Shown here one piece after another: positions 31,965 to 40,204 of a DNA stretch of 64,000 nucleotides. Positions within the stretch are counted from its first letter, which is position 1, and the number at the start of each line of letters is the position of its first letter. Below the pieces are notes generated by a model that saw only the letters and a program-made list of their open reading frames with translations, was not told the DNA's origin and did not search any database. The translations under genes were made by a program, and so were the position numbers. The stretch lies in the NCBI GenBank assembly GCA_043392685.1, contig JBHZGM010000015.1; one strand, written 5' to 3'. Origin of the DNA: Metapseudomonas sp043392685 (lineage in GTDB: Bacteria > Pseudomonadota > Gammaproteobacteria > Pseudomonadales > Pseudomonadaceae).

Positions 31965-32070
31965 AGACGAAAGGCTCTGTAGGAAATCTGGCCCATCACC
32001 GGAAATTGCTTACAGAATCTGGACTGACGTACCAGGTAACTCGTCACAGGCTCCTACAAGGTACTTCCCA

Positions 32071-32850
32071 ATGAACGAAAGCCCAGCTGAACAGCAGAGC
32101 GCCGAAGAAGCCGTGCCCCAACCCCATCCCTGGGCCGAACTGGCTGCCGAGCACTTCGACCTCCTGCGCCTCGCGCCCCTGCCCATCGACCGTCATACCG
32201 GGGCACGGCCGCTGCGTTTCGTCGAACTGGGTCGCGTGGAGCGCCACAACCGTGATCAGAGCATGCTGCGCCTGTGCATCGGCCTGCCCGGACAGAAGCT
32301 GCGCAAGGAGCAGAACCTGCTGGAGGTCTGGGCCGACCACCGCAGCAAGGAAATGCGCTTCGGCCCGGACAGCGGCCTGAACCTGGAGCCACAGAACCGA
32401 GGCCTGGGTCGCTTCCTGCTGGCCCAGGGCATTGCCTGGGCCAGGCAACGCTGGGCGCACTATCGGGTAGAAGGTGGCGCCCTGCCCGCCAGGGACGCCC
32501 TGGACAACGAAATCCGCCTGCGCCGCGACCACGTGCTCAAGGCACAGGGCTTCGAAGTCACCTACCCGGACAAGGTTCAGCTGAAAGCCAGCTACGGCGC
32601 CGGCCGGGTCAGCGAACTGCACGCTGACTGGCACCGCGAGAAGGTGCAAATCCTGGGGTTGCAGGAAGTCGCCGCCATGCTCGAGCAGGCCGACCAAAAC
32701 CTGCAGCGGCAGGACGTGGAGATTCGCAAGCTGGAAGAGCGCATTGCCATCTACAAGCGCGAAGACGGCGGCCTGCGCTTCACTATCGCCTGCCTGGTGG
32801 CCTTCGCGGTATTCCAGGCCAGCCTGCTGATCTGGATTACCACCCGCTGA
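32071..32850 (+). CDS. Conserved membrane-anchored protein of unknown function (259 aa)
   Basis: I do not recognise a named domain. The first 180 residues are soluble and charged, with GLGRFLLAQGIAWARQRWAHYRVEGGALP and EIRLRRDHVLKAQGFEV, reminiscent of an acetyltransferase-like fold. A coiled region (EVAAMLEQADQNLQRQDVEIRKLEERIAIY) leads to one C-terminal helix (FTIACLVAFAVFQASLLIWI), so it is probably tail-anchored in the inner membrane. It lies convergent to prmB (9-base gap). The same neighbour is found in P. aeruginosa. Confidence 0.8.
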   Translation: MNESPAEQQSAEEAVPQPHPWAELAAEHFDLLRLAPLPIDRHTGARPLRFVELGRVERHNRDQSMLRLCIGLPGQKLRKEQNLLEVWADHRSKEMRFGPDSGLNLEPQNRGLGRFLLAQGIAWARQRWAHYRVEGGALPARDALDNEIRLRRDHVLKAQGFEVTYPDKVQLKASYGAGRVSELHADWHREKVQILGLQEVAAMLEQADQNLQRQDVEIRKLEERIAIYKREDGGLRFTIACLVAFAVFQASLLIWITTR

Positions 32851-32859
32851 GCCGACGGC

Positions 32860-33774
32860 TCAGGGATTCAGCCGCGAGCGGAACAGTGCCTGGTGCTCAC
32901 GACACTGCTTGGCGCTGAGCATGAATACGCCGTGGCCGCCGTGCTCGAAGTCCAGCCAGAGGAAATCCACCTCCGGGTAGAGCGCTTCCACGTGAACCTG
33001 GCTGTTCCCCACTTCCACGATCAGCAGGCCCTTCTCGGTCAGGTGGTCCGCCGCTTCGGCGAGCATCCGCCGCACCAGGTCGAGGCCGTCGTTGCCGCAG
33101 GCCAGGCCGAGTTCGGGTTCGTGGTGATACTCCTCCGGCATGCTGGCGAAGTCTTCCGAGTCCACATAGGGCGGGTTGGACACGATGAGGTCGAAGCGCT
33201 GCCCCGGCAGACCGTCGAAGCCATCGCCCTGCACCGTGTAGACGCGGTCTTCCAGGCCGTGGCGCTCGATGTTCAGGTTGGCCACTTCCAGGGCATCGAA
33301 GGAGAGGTCGCCCAGCACCACTTCGGCGCCGGGGAAGACGTGAGCACAGGCGATACCGATGCAGCCCGAGCCGGTGCAGAGGTCGAGCACCCGCGCCGGC
33401 TCCTCGGGCAGCCAGGGGGAGAACTGCTGCTGGATCAGTTCGGCGATGGGCGAACGCGGCACCAGCACTCGCTGGTCGACCACGAAGGGCATGCCACAGA
33501 ACCAGGCCTCGCCCAGCAGGTAGGCCACCGGCACGCGCTCTTCGATGCGTCGGCGCAGCAGTTCGCGCAGGTGTGCGCACTCATCCTCTTCCAGGCGGCA
33601 GTCCAGGTAGCTGTCGGCAATCTCGTAGGGCAGATGCAGCGCGCCGAGCACCAACTGGCGGGCTTCGTCCCAGGCGTTATCGGTGCCGTGCCCGAAGAAC
33701 AGGTTTTCGGCATGGAAACGGCTGACTGCCCAGCGAATGTGGTCACGCAGGGTGCGCAGGCGGGATTCGGACAC
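32860..33774 (-). CDS. prmB: Ribosomal protein L3 N5-glutamine methyltransferase (304 aa, GTG start)
   Basis: PrmB methylates a glutamine of ribosomal protein L3 using S-adenosylmethionine. SAM motif I is VLDLCTGSGCIGIACA near residue 135; the catalytic NPPY lies in FDLIVSNPPYVDSEDFASMP near residue 200. The YHHEPELGLACGNDGLDLVRR segment is typical of PrmB/PrmC. The N-terminal helical domain contains FHAENLFFGHGTDNAWDEA. The GTG at 33774 gives the expected length; no ATG is available nearby in frame. Confidence 0.95.
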   Translation of the reverse strand: MSESRLRTLRDHIRWAVSRFHAENLFFGHGTDNAWDEARQLVLGALHLPYEIADSYLDCRLEEDECAHLRELLRRRIEERVPVAYLLGEAWFCGMPFVVDQRVLVPRSPIAELIQQQFSPWLPEEPARVLDLCTGSGCIGIACAHVFPGAEVVLGDLSFDALEVANLNIERHGLEDRVYTVQGDGFDGLPGQRFDLIVSNPPYVDSEDFASMPEEYHHEPELGLACGNDGLDLVRRMLAEAADHLTEKGLLIVEVGNSQVHVEALYPEVDFLWLDFEHGGHGVFMLSAKQCREHQALFRSRLNP

Positions 33775-33985
33775 GGCAGCTACCTCAGAAAACGGGCCGC
33801 AGATTCTACCACCCCTGCCGCCCGGGAGCAGCCCACGACGGCCGACGAACGGCCTCCCCGAACGCCCCTGCAAGCCCGTGGCGATTGAAGGCAGGCACCG
33901 GGCTAGACAACTGGACCTTGGTCCATGGTTCACTTATTCCGCTGCAGGGCGGACAATAGTGGCCATGTCGTACCTGGAGATTCGC

Positions 33986-34582
33986 ATGTCCGCTCCCAAA
34001 TCCATGTTCCAGCTCAGTGGCCGCGGCCATCCGCCGGCCAGCCTGAACAATGCAACCCTGGTGATCATCGACGCCCAGGAAGAGTACCGCAGCGGCGTTC
34101 TCGCCCTGCCCGGGCTGGATCCCGCCCTGGCTGAAATCGCCAGCCTCCTGGCTGCCGCCCGCGCCATCGGCAGCGCGATCGTCCACGTGAAACACCTTGG
34201 CGTCCCCGGCGGCATCTTCGATCCCCGCGGCGAGCGCGGCGAGCACCTGACCGAAACCGCGCCCCTGCCGGGTGAGATCGTGGTCGAGAAGCGCCTGCCC
34301 AATGCCTTCGCCGGCACCGACCTGCATGACCGCCTGCAGGCCATCGGCCATCTGGACCTGATCGTCTGCGGCTTCATGACCCACTCCAGCATCAGCACCA
34401 CGGTTCGCGCTGCCAAGGACTATGGTTATCGCTGCACGCTGGTGAGCGCTGCCTGCGCGACCCGTGACCTGCCGACCCTCGATGGCGGCGTCATCAGCGC
34501 GGAAGAAATGCACCGAGTCGAGGTGATCGCCCTGGCCGACAACTTCGCCAGCGTGGTGCCGCAGGCCAAGGCGCTCATCTAG
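33986..34582 (+). CDS. Isochorismatase-family cysteine hydrolase (198 aa)
   Basis: Family motifs are LVIIDAQEEYRSGVL (catalytic Asp near residue 28), VVEKRLPNAFAGTDL (catalytic Lys region), and LIVCGFMTHSSISTTVRAAKDYGY, where the nucleophile Cys position of many members (GVMTHMCV/xxxCV) is taken by Ser in THSSIS. So the enzyme may lack the usual thiol nucleophile or belong to an isochorismatase-like group that does not need it. The ATG at 33986 follows GGAG; an upstream ATG at 33965 is less likely. Confidence 0.85.
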   Translation: MSAPKSMFQLSGRGHPPASLNNATLVIIDAQEEYRSGVLALPGLDPALAEIASLLAAARAIGSAIVHVKHLGVPGGIFDPRGERGEHLTETAPLPGEIVVEKRLPNAFAGTDLHDRLQAIGHLDLIVCGFMTHSSISTTVRAAKDYGYRCTLVSAACATRDLPTLDGGVISAEEMHRVEVIALADNFASVVPQAKALI

Positions 34583-34680
34583 GAACGCGCCCCCACATCC
34601 CGCGACATCCACGACGGGGTTGGCCGGAACCACCGCCAGAAAGCGCCGGTCATACCCCGATCAAGCAAGAGGACGTCCGG

Positions 34681-35001
34681 ATGAAGTTATCCGATGGTTT
34701 CGATGCCCGCCGCCTGCGCCCCCGAGGCCCGGGCAGCTGGCGCTGGCGTTTCGCCGCGGCACTGGCCGCACTGCTCGCCGGCTTCGGCGTGCTGCTGGCA
34801 ATGGCCGGCGCCGCCACCCTCCTGGGGCGCCCGCCGGCCCTCGGCCCCCTCAACGACAGCACCGGCGCGGCCATCGTGCTGCTGCTCTTCGGCCTGCTCT
34901 TCCTCTGGATAGGCGTACTTGGCTGGCGCCTCTGCCGACGCCGCTCCAGGCGCCGCAGCAGCCTCAGCATGTCCCCGCATCTGATGAAGAAACGCGACTG
35001 A
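34681..35001 (+). CDS. Small two-helix membrane protein of unknown function (106 aa)
   Basis: A basic N-terminus is followed by two hydrophobic segments (AALAALLAGFGVLLAMAGAATLL and AAIVLLLFGLLFLWIGVLGWRL) and a very basic tail (CRRRSRRRSSL ... MKKRD). No domain is recognised. It starts with AGGACG-type ribosome site just upstream and lies 50 bases before the Smr gene on the same strand. In P. aeruginosa a similar short membrane protein lies in this neighbourhood. Confidence 0.7.
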   Translation: MKLSDGFDARRLRPRGPGSWRWRFAAALAALLAGFGVLLAMAGAATLLGRPPALGPLNDSTGAAIVLLLFGLLFLWIGVLGWRLCRRRSRRRSSLSMSPHLMKKRD

Positions 35002-35051
35002 GCCTGACGCCGGGCATTTGGGTACACTAGCCGCCCTTCGCGGAGGCCTGT

Positions 35052-35624
35052 ATGCAAGACGACGCCCACAACGACGACGATTTTTCCCTGTTCACCCAGC
35101 AGATGCGCGGCGTGAAGCGTATCCATGACGATCGCGCCGACACCGGCAAACCCAGGATCGACACCCGCCAGCTCGCCAACCGGCGGCAGAACGCCACGGT
35201 CACGCAAACGAACATCAAGGTGGATGGCCTGTCCGACCAGTTCGTCATCGACGTGGGTGCGGAGGACGAACTCTACTGGGCTCGCGACGGTGTGCAGGAA
35301 GGCCAGATGCGCAAGCTCAAGCAGGGCCAGATCGGCTTCGAGGGAAGCCTCGACCTGCACGGCATGACGGTGGAAAAGGCCCGCGAAACCCTCTGGGACT
35401 TCATCGCCGAAGCCACCCGATTCGAAGTGCGCTGCGTGCGCGTCACCCATGGCAAGGCGGCGCGGCTGGACGGCAAGCGCCCGCTGATCAAGAGCCACGT
35501 CAACACCTGGCTGCGCCAGCACCCGCAGGTACTCGGCTTCACTTCCTGCCTGCCGAAGCACGGCGGCACCGGTGCTGTCTATGTGATGCTGCGGCGGACC
35601 ATGCTCGAAGGCCGCGACGAGTGA
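35052..35624 (+). CDS. Smr-domain protein (SmrA/YdaL-type, 190 aa)
   Basis: A charged N-terminal extension (DDAHNDDDFSLFTQQMRGVKRI) precedes a C-terminal Smr domain: GSLDLHGMTVEKARETLWDFI (the LDLHG motif near residue 98), VRVTHGKA (HGKG-like), and VLGFTSCLPKHGGTGAVYVML (GGTGA motif). Smr domains of this type are nucleases or nucleic-acid-binding modules; related SmrB cleaves mRNA at collided ribosomes, but this protein is of the SmrA group, whose role is unclear. A 157-base gap separates it from folE. Confidence 0.9.
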   Translation: MQDDAHNDDDFSLFTQQMRGVKRIHDDRADTGKPRIDTRQLANRRQNATVTQTNIKVDGLSDQFVIDVGAEDELYWARDGVQEGQMRKLKQGQIGFEGSLDLHGMTVEKARETLWDFIAEATRFEVRCVRVTHGKAARLDGKRPLIKSHVNTWLRQHPQVLGFTSCLPKHGGTGAVYVMLRRTMLEGRDE

Positions 35625-35781
35625 CCGGAGGGTGACTGCCTGCCGCCAGCGGAATGCTCCGGGCAGCGGGCCAGCCGTCTGTCCGCGCCTGAAAATGACT
35701 CACGCGCTCGCATGGTGCCCTTGCCAGCCGCCCCTTCGCACCCTACCCTGCGCCTTTGCGTAAACCCCCACAGGAATTTCC

Positions 35782-36330
35782 ATGTCCCTGGAACAGCATT
35801 ACACCGCGATCCTCGGCCAGCTCGGCGAGGATGTCTCCCGCGAAGGCCTGCTCGATACCCCGAAGCGTGCCGCCAAGGCGATGCAGTACCTCTGCCGCGG
35901 CTACCAGCAGACGCTGGAGGAAGTCACCAACGGCGCCCTGTTCAGCTCCGACAACAGCGAAATGGTGCTGGTGAAGAACATCGAGCTGTACTCGCTCTGC
36001 GAGCACCACCTGCTGCCGTTCATCGGCAAGGCCCATGTGGCCTACATCCCCAACGGCAAGGTATTGGGCCTGTCCAAGGTGGCACGCATCGTCGACATGT
36101 ACGCCCGCCGCCTGCAGATCCAGGAAAACCTCAGCCGCCAGATCGCCGAAGCCGTCCAGCAGGTCACCGGTGCCCTGGGCGTTGCGGTGGTCATCGAGGC
36201 CCAGCACATGTGCATGATGATGCGCGGTGTGGAGAAGCAGAATTCCTCCATGGTCACTTCGGTGATGCTCGGCGAATTCCGCGAAAACTCCGCCACCCGC
36301 AGCGAATTCCTCAGCCTGATCAACAGCTGA
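35782..36330 (+). CDS. folE: GTP cyclohydrolase I, type 1 (182 aa)
   Basis: FolE opens GTP to 7,8-dihydroneopterin triphosphate, the first step to folate and related pterins. Zn ligands and active site are in LYSLCEHHLLPFIGKAHVAYIP (Cys, His, His near residue 75) and VVIEAQHMCMMMRGVEK (His and Cys near residue 145). The KVLGLSKVARIVDMYARRLQ segment is the family signature. Pseudomonas usually has two folE copies; this one corresponds in place to the folE2 neighbourhood of P. aeruginosa. There is no obvious folate gene beside it. Confidence 0.96.
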   Translation: MSLEQHYTAILGQLGEDVSREGLLDTPKRAAKAMQYLCRGYQQTLEEVTNGALFSSDNSEMVLVKNIELYSLCEHHLLPFIGKAHVAYIPNGKVLGLSKVARIVDMYARRLQIQENLSRQIAEAVQQVTGALGVAVVIEAQHMCMMMRGVEKQNSSMVTSVMLGEFRENSATRSEFLSLINS

Positions 36331-36384
36331 GTTTCGCTGCCCCCCCAAAAAAGCCGGCGAAAGCCATAGGGCGGGTAGCCGTTG

Positions 36385-36455
36385 TTGTAGGAGCGAGCTT
36401 GCTCGCGAAGCTTTCCGGAATATCGCCCGTTCGCCAGCAAGCTGGCTCCTACAGC
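36385..36455. repeat. REP-B doublet, copy 2
   Basis: TTGTAGGAGCGAGCTTGCTCGCGAA and, inverted, TTCGCCAGCAAGCTGGCTCCTACAG face each other across about 20 bases. It is the same family as 27286-27343, with the CG and GC versions of the stem exchanged between arms. It lies in the gap between convergent folE and the hemerythrin gene. Confidence 0.9.
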
Positions 36456-36535
36456 GTTTCCCCGCAAGAGAAGGCAGCAACGCCGCTTACCCGGCAAGGG
36501 ATTAGCGGCGTTCTCATGTGAACGCCCTCAGACGC

Positions 36536-36997
36536 TCAACCGAAGAAGCGCTTCATCGAGCGCGACAGCCAGCCGCCGCTACTATCGTCCCGGGTCAACT
36601 GCTGCATGTTGGCCTTGACCGCTTCGACGTAGTTGGCGTCGTCGTTGCGGATGTGATTGAACAGCCAGCGTCCGAGCAGGTCCTTGAGCTCATCGGCCAC
36701 GTCTTCGCCGGCCTGATGACGCGTGCGGAACACGTTGACCCGCCGGATGAACAGTTCGTGGACCTTCTTGTGTGCCCGGCTGAACTGGTAGCCGGCATCT
36801 TCCAGCAGGGTTTCCTCGAAGGCGAAGTGCGACAGCGTGTAGTCGACCACCTCTTCGATCACCCGCGCCACAGCCGCCTGGTCCATCTGCAATTGGGCGG
36901 CATGCAATCCGTTGATCATTTCGACGATGCGCTTGTGTTGGCCGTCGATGACCTCGATACCGGTGTCCAGATCGCTTTCCCACTCGAGATACGCCAC
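36536..36997 (-). CDS. Bacteriohemerythrin (153 aa, GTG start)
   Basis: This single-domain diiron O2-binding protein has all expected ligands: His in DGQHKRIVEMIN near residue 20, HFAFEETLLEDAGY (H-x3-E) near residue 57, HKKVHELF (two His) near residue 76, and the last pair in LFNHIRNDDANY (H-x4-D). It is soluble and cytoplasmic, and probably carries or senses oxygen. The GTG start at 36997 has GAGGAGG 4 bases upstream. It stands alone, convergent with folE. P. aeruginosa has a similar gene in this place. Confidence 0.94.
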   Translation of the reverse strand: MAYLEWESDLDTGIEVIDGQHKRIVEMINGLHAAQLQMDQAAVARVIEEVVDYTLSHFAFEETLLEDAGYQFSRAHKKVHELFIRRVNVFRTRHQAGEDVADELKDLLGRWLFNHIRNDDANYVEAVKANMQQLTRDDSSGGWLSRSMKRFFG

Positions 36998-37210
36998 TTG
37001 CCCTCCTCAGCGCGCCGCCAGGCGTTGCCTGAAACTTCAGAACGAGCAGTAGGCTAGTGACTGACAGCGGGTAAGGTCTTGATTCCAATCAATAAGATGA
37101 GAACAACCTGCAGCCCGGTCGCAATCTCACCGCGCGGGTTGCCGGACAGAGAGCACCGGACAGTCCGAAGCAATGGATATCCGCCAGGTGCCCGCTGTCG
37201 GTCAGAAACG

Positions 37211-37236
37211 AAAAAGCCGGCTTGCGCCGGCTTCTT
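37211..37236 (-). terminator. Intrinsic terminator after the GST gene
   Basis: On the minus strand AAGCCGGC-GCAA-GCCGGCTT (8-bp stem) is followed by TTTC, 17 bases after the GST stop. Confidence 0.85.
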
Positions 37237-37252
37237 CATGCAGCAAAAAAGC

Positions 37253-37855
37253 TCAGTCGAACATGCTTACATGGCGCGGGTGACTGGCGACGCGATCCAG
37301 CCAGGCGAGGATCGCCGGGTAGCCGGACAGGTCGAAACCACCTTCGTGGGCCACATGGGTGTAGGCGTAGAGAGCGATATCGGCGATGGAATACTGGTCG
37401 CCCACCAGGTACGGCGTACGTTGCAGCTGCTTTTCCATCACCTTCAGCGCCTTGTTCCCGCGCACCTGGCAGACCTTGTACTCCTCCAGGCGATCTTCCG
37501 GCATGCCCTGGTACAGCTGAATGAAACGCGCCACCGCGACATAGGGCTCATGGCTGTACTGCTCGAAGAACTGCCACTGCAGCACCTGGGTGCGCAGGCG
37601 CGGCTCGGTGGGCAGCAGGTCGGTGCCTTCGGCGAGGAAATTCAGGATGGCATTGGATTCCCAAAGGGTCGCGCCATCTTCCAGCTCCAGTACCGGAATC
37701 TTGCCGTTGGGGTTCTTTTCCAGGAATTCGGCACTCTGGGTCTCACCCTTGAGGATGTCCACCGGAATCCACTGGTAGGGCAGGCCGAGCAGGTTGAGGA
37801 TCAGCTTGACCTTGTAGCAGTTGCCGGATTTGTAGTCGCCGTAAACCTTGTACAT
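37253..37855 (-). CDS. Glutathione S-transferase family protein (200 aa)
   Basis: The N-terminal thioredoxin-like domain reads MYKVYGDYKSGNCYKVKLILNLLGL, with the substrate/GSH-contact motif GKIPVLELEDGATLWESNAIL (cis-Pro and the ESNAI glutathione-binding turn near residue 62). The helical C-terminal domain contains YSIADIALYAYTHVA, the N-capping box. It is a cytoplasmic detoxification-type enzyme; class and substrate are not clear. It starts 18 bases after the aminotransferase stop, on the same strand, so the two are probably co-transcribed. Confidence 0.9.
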   Translation of the reverse strand: MYKVYGDYKSGNCYKVKLILNLLGLPYQWIPVDILKGETQSAEFLEKNPNGKIPVLELEDGATLWESNAILNFLAEGTDLLPTEPRLRTQVLQWQFFEQYSHEPYVAVARFIQLYQGMPEDRLEEYKVCQVRGNKALKVMEKQLQRTPYLVGDQYSIADIALYAYTHVAHEGGFDLSGYPAILAWLDRVASHPRHVSMFD

Positions 37856-37873
37856 GACTCTCCTCCCCTGTGA

Positions 37874-39040
37874 TCAGGCCGCTTGTGCAGCCTGCGCCTG
37901 ACGGATGACGCCTGCAAGACGCTTCAGGCCTTCGCCCAGCCGCTCGGGTGCCACGTGACTGAAATTCAGGCGCAGGTGGCCCGGGTGCCGGTCCGGATCG
38001 ATGAAGAAGGGTTCGCCCGGCATGAAGGCGACATTCTGCTCCAGCGCCGGCTTCAACAGACTGCGGGTGTCCAGCGGCTGCTTCAGGGTCAACCAGAAGA
38101 ACAGCCCGCCCTGGGGGATTTCCCAGGTGGCCAGCTCACCGAAGTGCTCTTCCAGCGCCGCCTGCATGGCATCACGGCGCACGCGGTAGAAATCACGCAG
38201 CTCGGCCAGGTGCTGGCGGTACTGCTCGGTACCGAACCACTGCAGCGCCTGCCACTGGCCGATACGGTTGGTGTGCAGGTCGGCGGACTGCTTCAGGCGC
38301 AGCAGGTGCGGGAAGAGGTCCGGCGTGGCGATCAGGAAGCCCACGCGCAGGCCCGGCAGCAGGGTCTTGGACACGGTGCCGGTATAGATCCAGCTGGCCT
38401 TCTTCAGGCGGCTGACGATGGGAGTGGCGGCGCCTTCATCGAACACCAGCTCGCGATAGGGCTCGTCTTCGATCAGGGTGACGCCGAACTCGTCCAGCAG
38501 CGCGGCGACCGCATCGCGCTTGGCCTCGCTGTAGCGGGTGCCGGACGGATTCTGGAAAGTCGGGATCAGGTAGGCGAAGGACGGCTTGTGCTGCTCCAGG
38601 CGCTGGCGCAGGACGGCGATCTCGGGGCCGTCGGCTTCCTGGGGTACGCCGATGCAATCGGCGCCGAACAGCTGGAAGGCCTGCAGGGCCGCCAGGTAGG
38701 TCGGGGCTTCCAGCAGCACTTCGGTGCCCGGATCGATGAACAGCTTGGAGGCCAGGTCCAGGGTCTGCTGGGAACCGCTGACGATCAGCACCTGGCTCGC
38801 CTCGCACGGCACGCCGAGGGCACGTGCCTGGGCGGCGATGGCTTCGCGCAGCGCCGGCTCGCCTTCGCTCATGCCGTACTGGCCCATGCTGGCCGGCATC
38901 TCGTCCCATTCCACCTTCGGCAGCATCGGCTCGGCCGGCAGGCCTCCGGCGAAGGACATCACTTCCGGACGCTGGGCGGCGGCAAGGATTTCGCGGATCA
39001 GGGAGCTTTTCAGGCGGGCGATGCGTTCGGAGAAGGCCAT
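37874..39040 (-). CDS. PLP-dependent aminotransferase, class I/II (388 aa)
   Basis: The protein has the fold-type I aminotransferase layout, with the PLP Lys in TGTVSKTLLPGLRVGFLI near residue 230. It also shows LIPTFQNPSGTRYSEAKR and LIEDEPYRELVF (PLP-Asp and Tyr). It resembles 2-aminoadipate/valine-type aminotransferases (LysN or MocR-like catalytic domains) but has no N-terminal helix-turn-helix domain. The substrate is unknown. It is divergent from a MarR gene with 82 bases between, and shares two palindromes there. Confidence 0.9.
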   Translation of the reverse strand: MAFSERIARLKSSLIREILAAAQRPEVMSFAGGLPAEPMLPKVEWDEMPASMGQYGMSEGEPALREAIAAQARALGVPCEASQVLIVSGSQQTLDLASKLFIDPGTEVLLEAPTYLAALQAFQLFGADCIGVPQEADGPEIAVLRQRLEQHKPSFAYLIPTFQNPSGTRYSEAKRDAVAALLDEFGVTLIEDEPYRELVFDEGAATPIVSRLKKASWIYTGTVSKTLLPGLRVGFLIATPDLFPHLLRLKQSADLHTNRIGQWQALQWFGTEQYRQHLAELRDFYRVRRDAMQAALEEHFGELATWEIPQGGLFFWLTLKQPLDTRSLLKPALEQNVAFMPGEPFFIDPDRHPGHLRLNFSHVAPERLGEGLKRLAGVIRQAQAAQAA

Positions 39041-39074
39041 GGATTGTCACCGGGTGCGGAAGCGAGGAAATTAA

Positions 39075-39131
39075 GTCAAACTGCTTGACCGAAACTACGC
39101 CGGCTGCGACAGATACGTCAATATGATTGAC
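39075..39131. promoter_or_regulatory. Twin GTCAA-N5-TTGAC operators in the aminotransferase/MarR gap
   Basis: GTCAA-ACTGC-TTGAC at 39075-39089 and GTCAA-TATGA-TTGAC at 39117-39131 are identical in both half-sites and exactly 42 bp apart, four helical turns. The second overlaps the MarR start codon (39123). TTGAC may also be part of -35 elements. A dimeric MarR protein bound to both would block its own gene and probably the divergent aminotransferase. Confidence 0.7.
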
Positions 39132-39578
39132 CTGAAAAATCCCGCCACTCAGCAGGCCGCCATGGAAGCCTTCTTCTTCGGCTACCAGGCCTTCACCAGC
39201 AAGCCGGACGAAATCCTCGCCCGCCGGGGCCTGTCGCGGGTGCATCACCGCATCCTGTTCTTCATCGCCAAGTACCCGGGACTGAGCGTCAAGCAACTGC
39301 TGGGCTATCTGGGCGTGACCAAGCAGGCGCTGAACACGCCGCTGCGGCAGCTGGTCGAGTTGAAGCTGGTGGAAAGCGTGGCCGCGGTCGATGACAAGCG
39401 TAAGCGCATACTCGGTTTCACCCGCGAAGGGGCGAAGCTGGAACAGGCCCTGCGCCGGGAGCAGGCGCGCCTGCTGCAGCGTGCCTTTGGAGAAGCCGGG
39501 GAGGAAGCGGTGCGCGGCTGGCTGCAGGTCAACCAGGCGCTGTGCACCGCTCGCCAGGGAGAAGCCTCGCAAGGCTAG
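39123..39578 (+). CDS. MarR-family transcriptional regulator (151 aa)
   Basis: The winged-helix core lies in residues 35-110: LSRVHHRILFFIAKYPGLSVKQLLGYLGVTKQALNTPLRQLVELKLVE then DDKRKRILGFTREGAKL (wing). N- and C-terminal helices form the dimer. No ribosome site is seen before the ATG, which is inside a likely operator, so the mRNA may be leaderless or the operator controls translation start. It is divergent from the aminotransferase gene, which it probably regulates. Its stop codon is shared on opposite strands with the next gene. Confidence 0.92.
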   Translation: MIDLKNPATQQAAMEAFFFGYQAFTSKPDEILARRGLSRVHHRILFFIAKYPGLSVKQLLGYLGVTKQALNTPLRQLVELKLVESVAAVDDKRKRILGFTREGAKLEQALRREQARLLQRAFGEAGEEAVRGWLQVNQALCTARQGEASQG

Positions 39579-40204
39579 GCAGCAGACTCCAGCTCCCGCG
39601 CGCCACGGAAGAACACCAGCATCATCGCCACGCTGCTGGCAATCAGCGGCAGCAGGCCCAGCATCATCAGCACGATGGTGGCCAGCATGATCCCGCCCAC
39701 CAGGTCCAGCCAGGCCATCACGCGGAACGCCGGATAGACGTTCTGCACTTTCAGCAGACGCACCCCGAACCAGGCGGTCAAGGCCCCCAGCAAGGCAATC
39801 ACCCCGAAGTAGAGCAGCATCGACCAGCCGGGTTCCGTACCGGCATCGCCCATCAACAGGTCCAGTGCTTCGATTCCCAGGCTGGCGACGATCACCGCCC
39901 AGACCGGCAGAGTCAGCCCGTCGGCGGAGAAACGCGCTTCGGCGAACAGCTTGAAGCGGATCAGCAGGTAACAGCCGAGGAAGGTCAGGGCCACGCCGAT
40001 CCAGTCGGAAAGACTGACCAGCCGCGGGTCCTCGGTAATGCCGGCAGCCACCGCCAGACCGCTGATGACCAGGGTGCCCAGCGCGCTGACCAGGCTCAGC
40101 CAGCCCAGCAGCCTAAGGCTTCCCGGGGTCCAGCCGTTCATCTGCCGTGGACCGGCGTCCTCGACCAGATCCACCCGCGGCGCGGCGTAGGGATTCTCGT
40201 CCAT
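39575..40204 (-). CDS. Membrane protein of unknown function (209 aa)
   Basis: After a polar N-terminus (MDENPYAAPRVDLVEDAG) there are about six hydrophobic segments, for example LLGWLSLVSALGTLVISGLAV, LTFLGCYLLIRF, WAVIVASLGIEALDLL and LVGGIMLATIVLMMLGLLPLIASS. The NPYAAP start is typical of several small Pseudomonas membrane protein families with no known function. The ATG at 40204 has GGAGAGACGCAT upstream. The last bases overlap the MarR stop on the other strand (TAG/CTA). Confidence 0.78.
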   Translation of the reverse strand: MDENPYAAPRVDLVEDAGPRQMNGWTPGSLRLLGWLSLVSALGTLVISGLAVAAGITEDPRLVSLSDWIGVALTFLGCYLLIRFKLFAEARFSADGLTLPVWAVIVASLGIEALDLLMGDAGTEPGWSMLLYFGVIALLGALTAWFGVRLLKVQNVYPAFRVMAWLDLVGGIMLATIVLMMLGLLPLIASSVAMMLVFFRGARELESAA

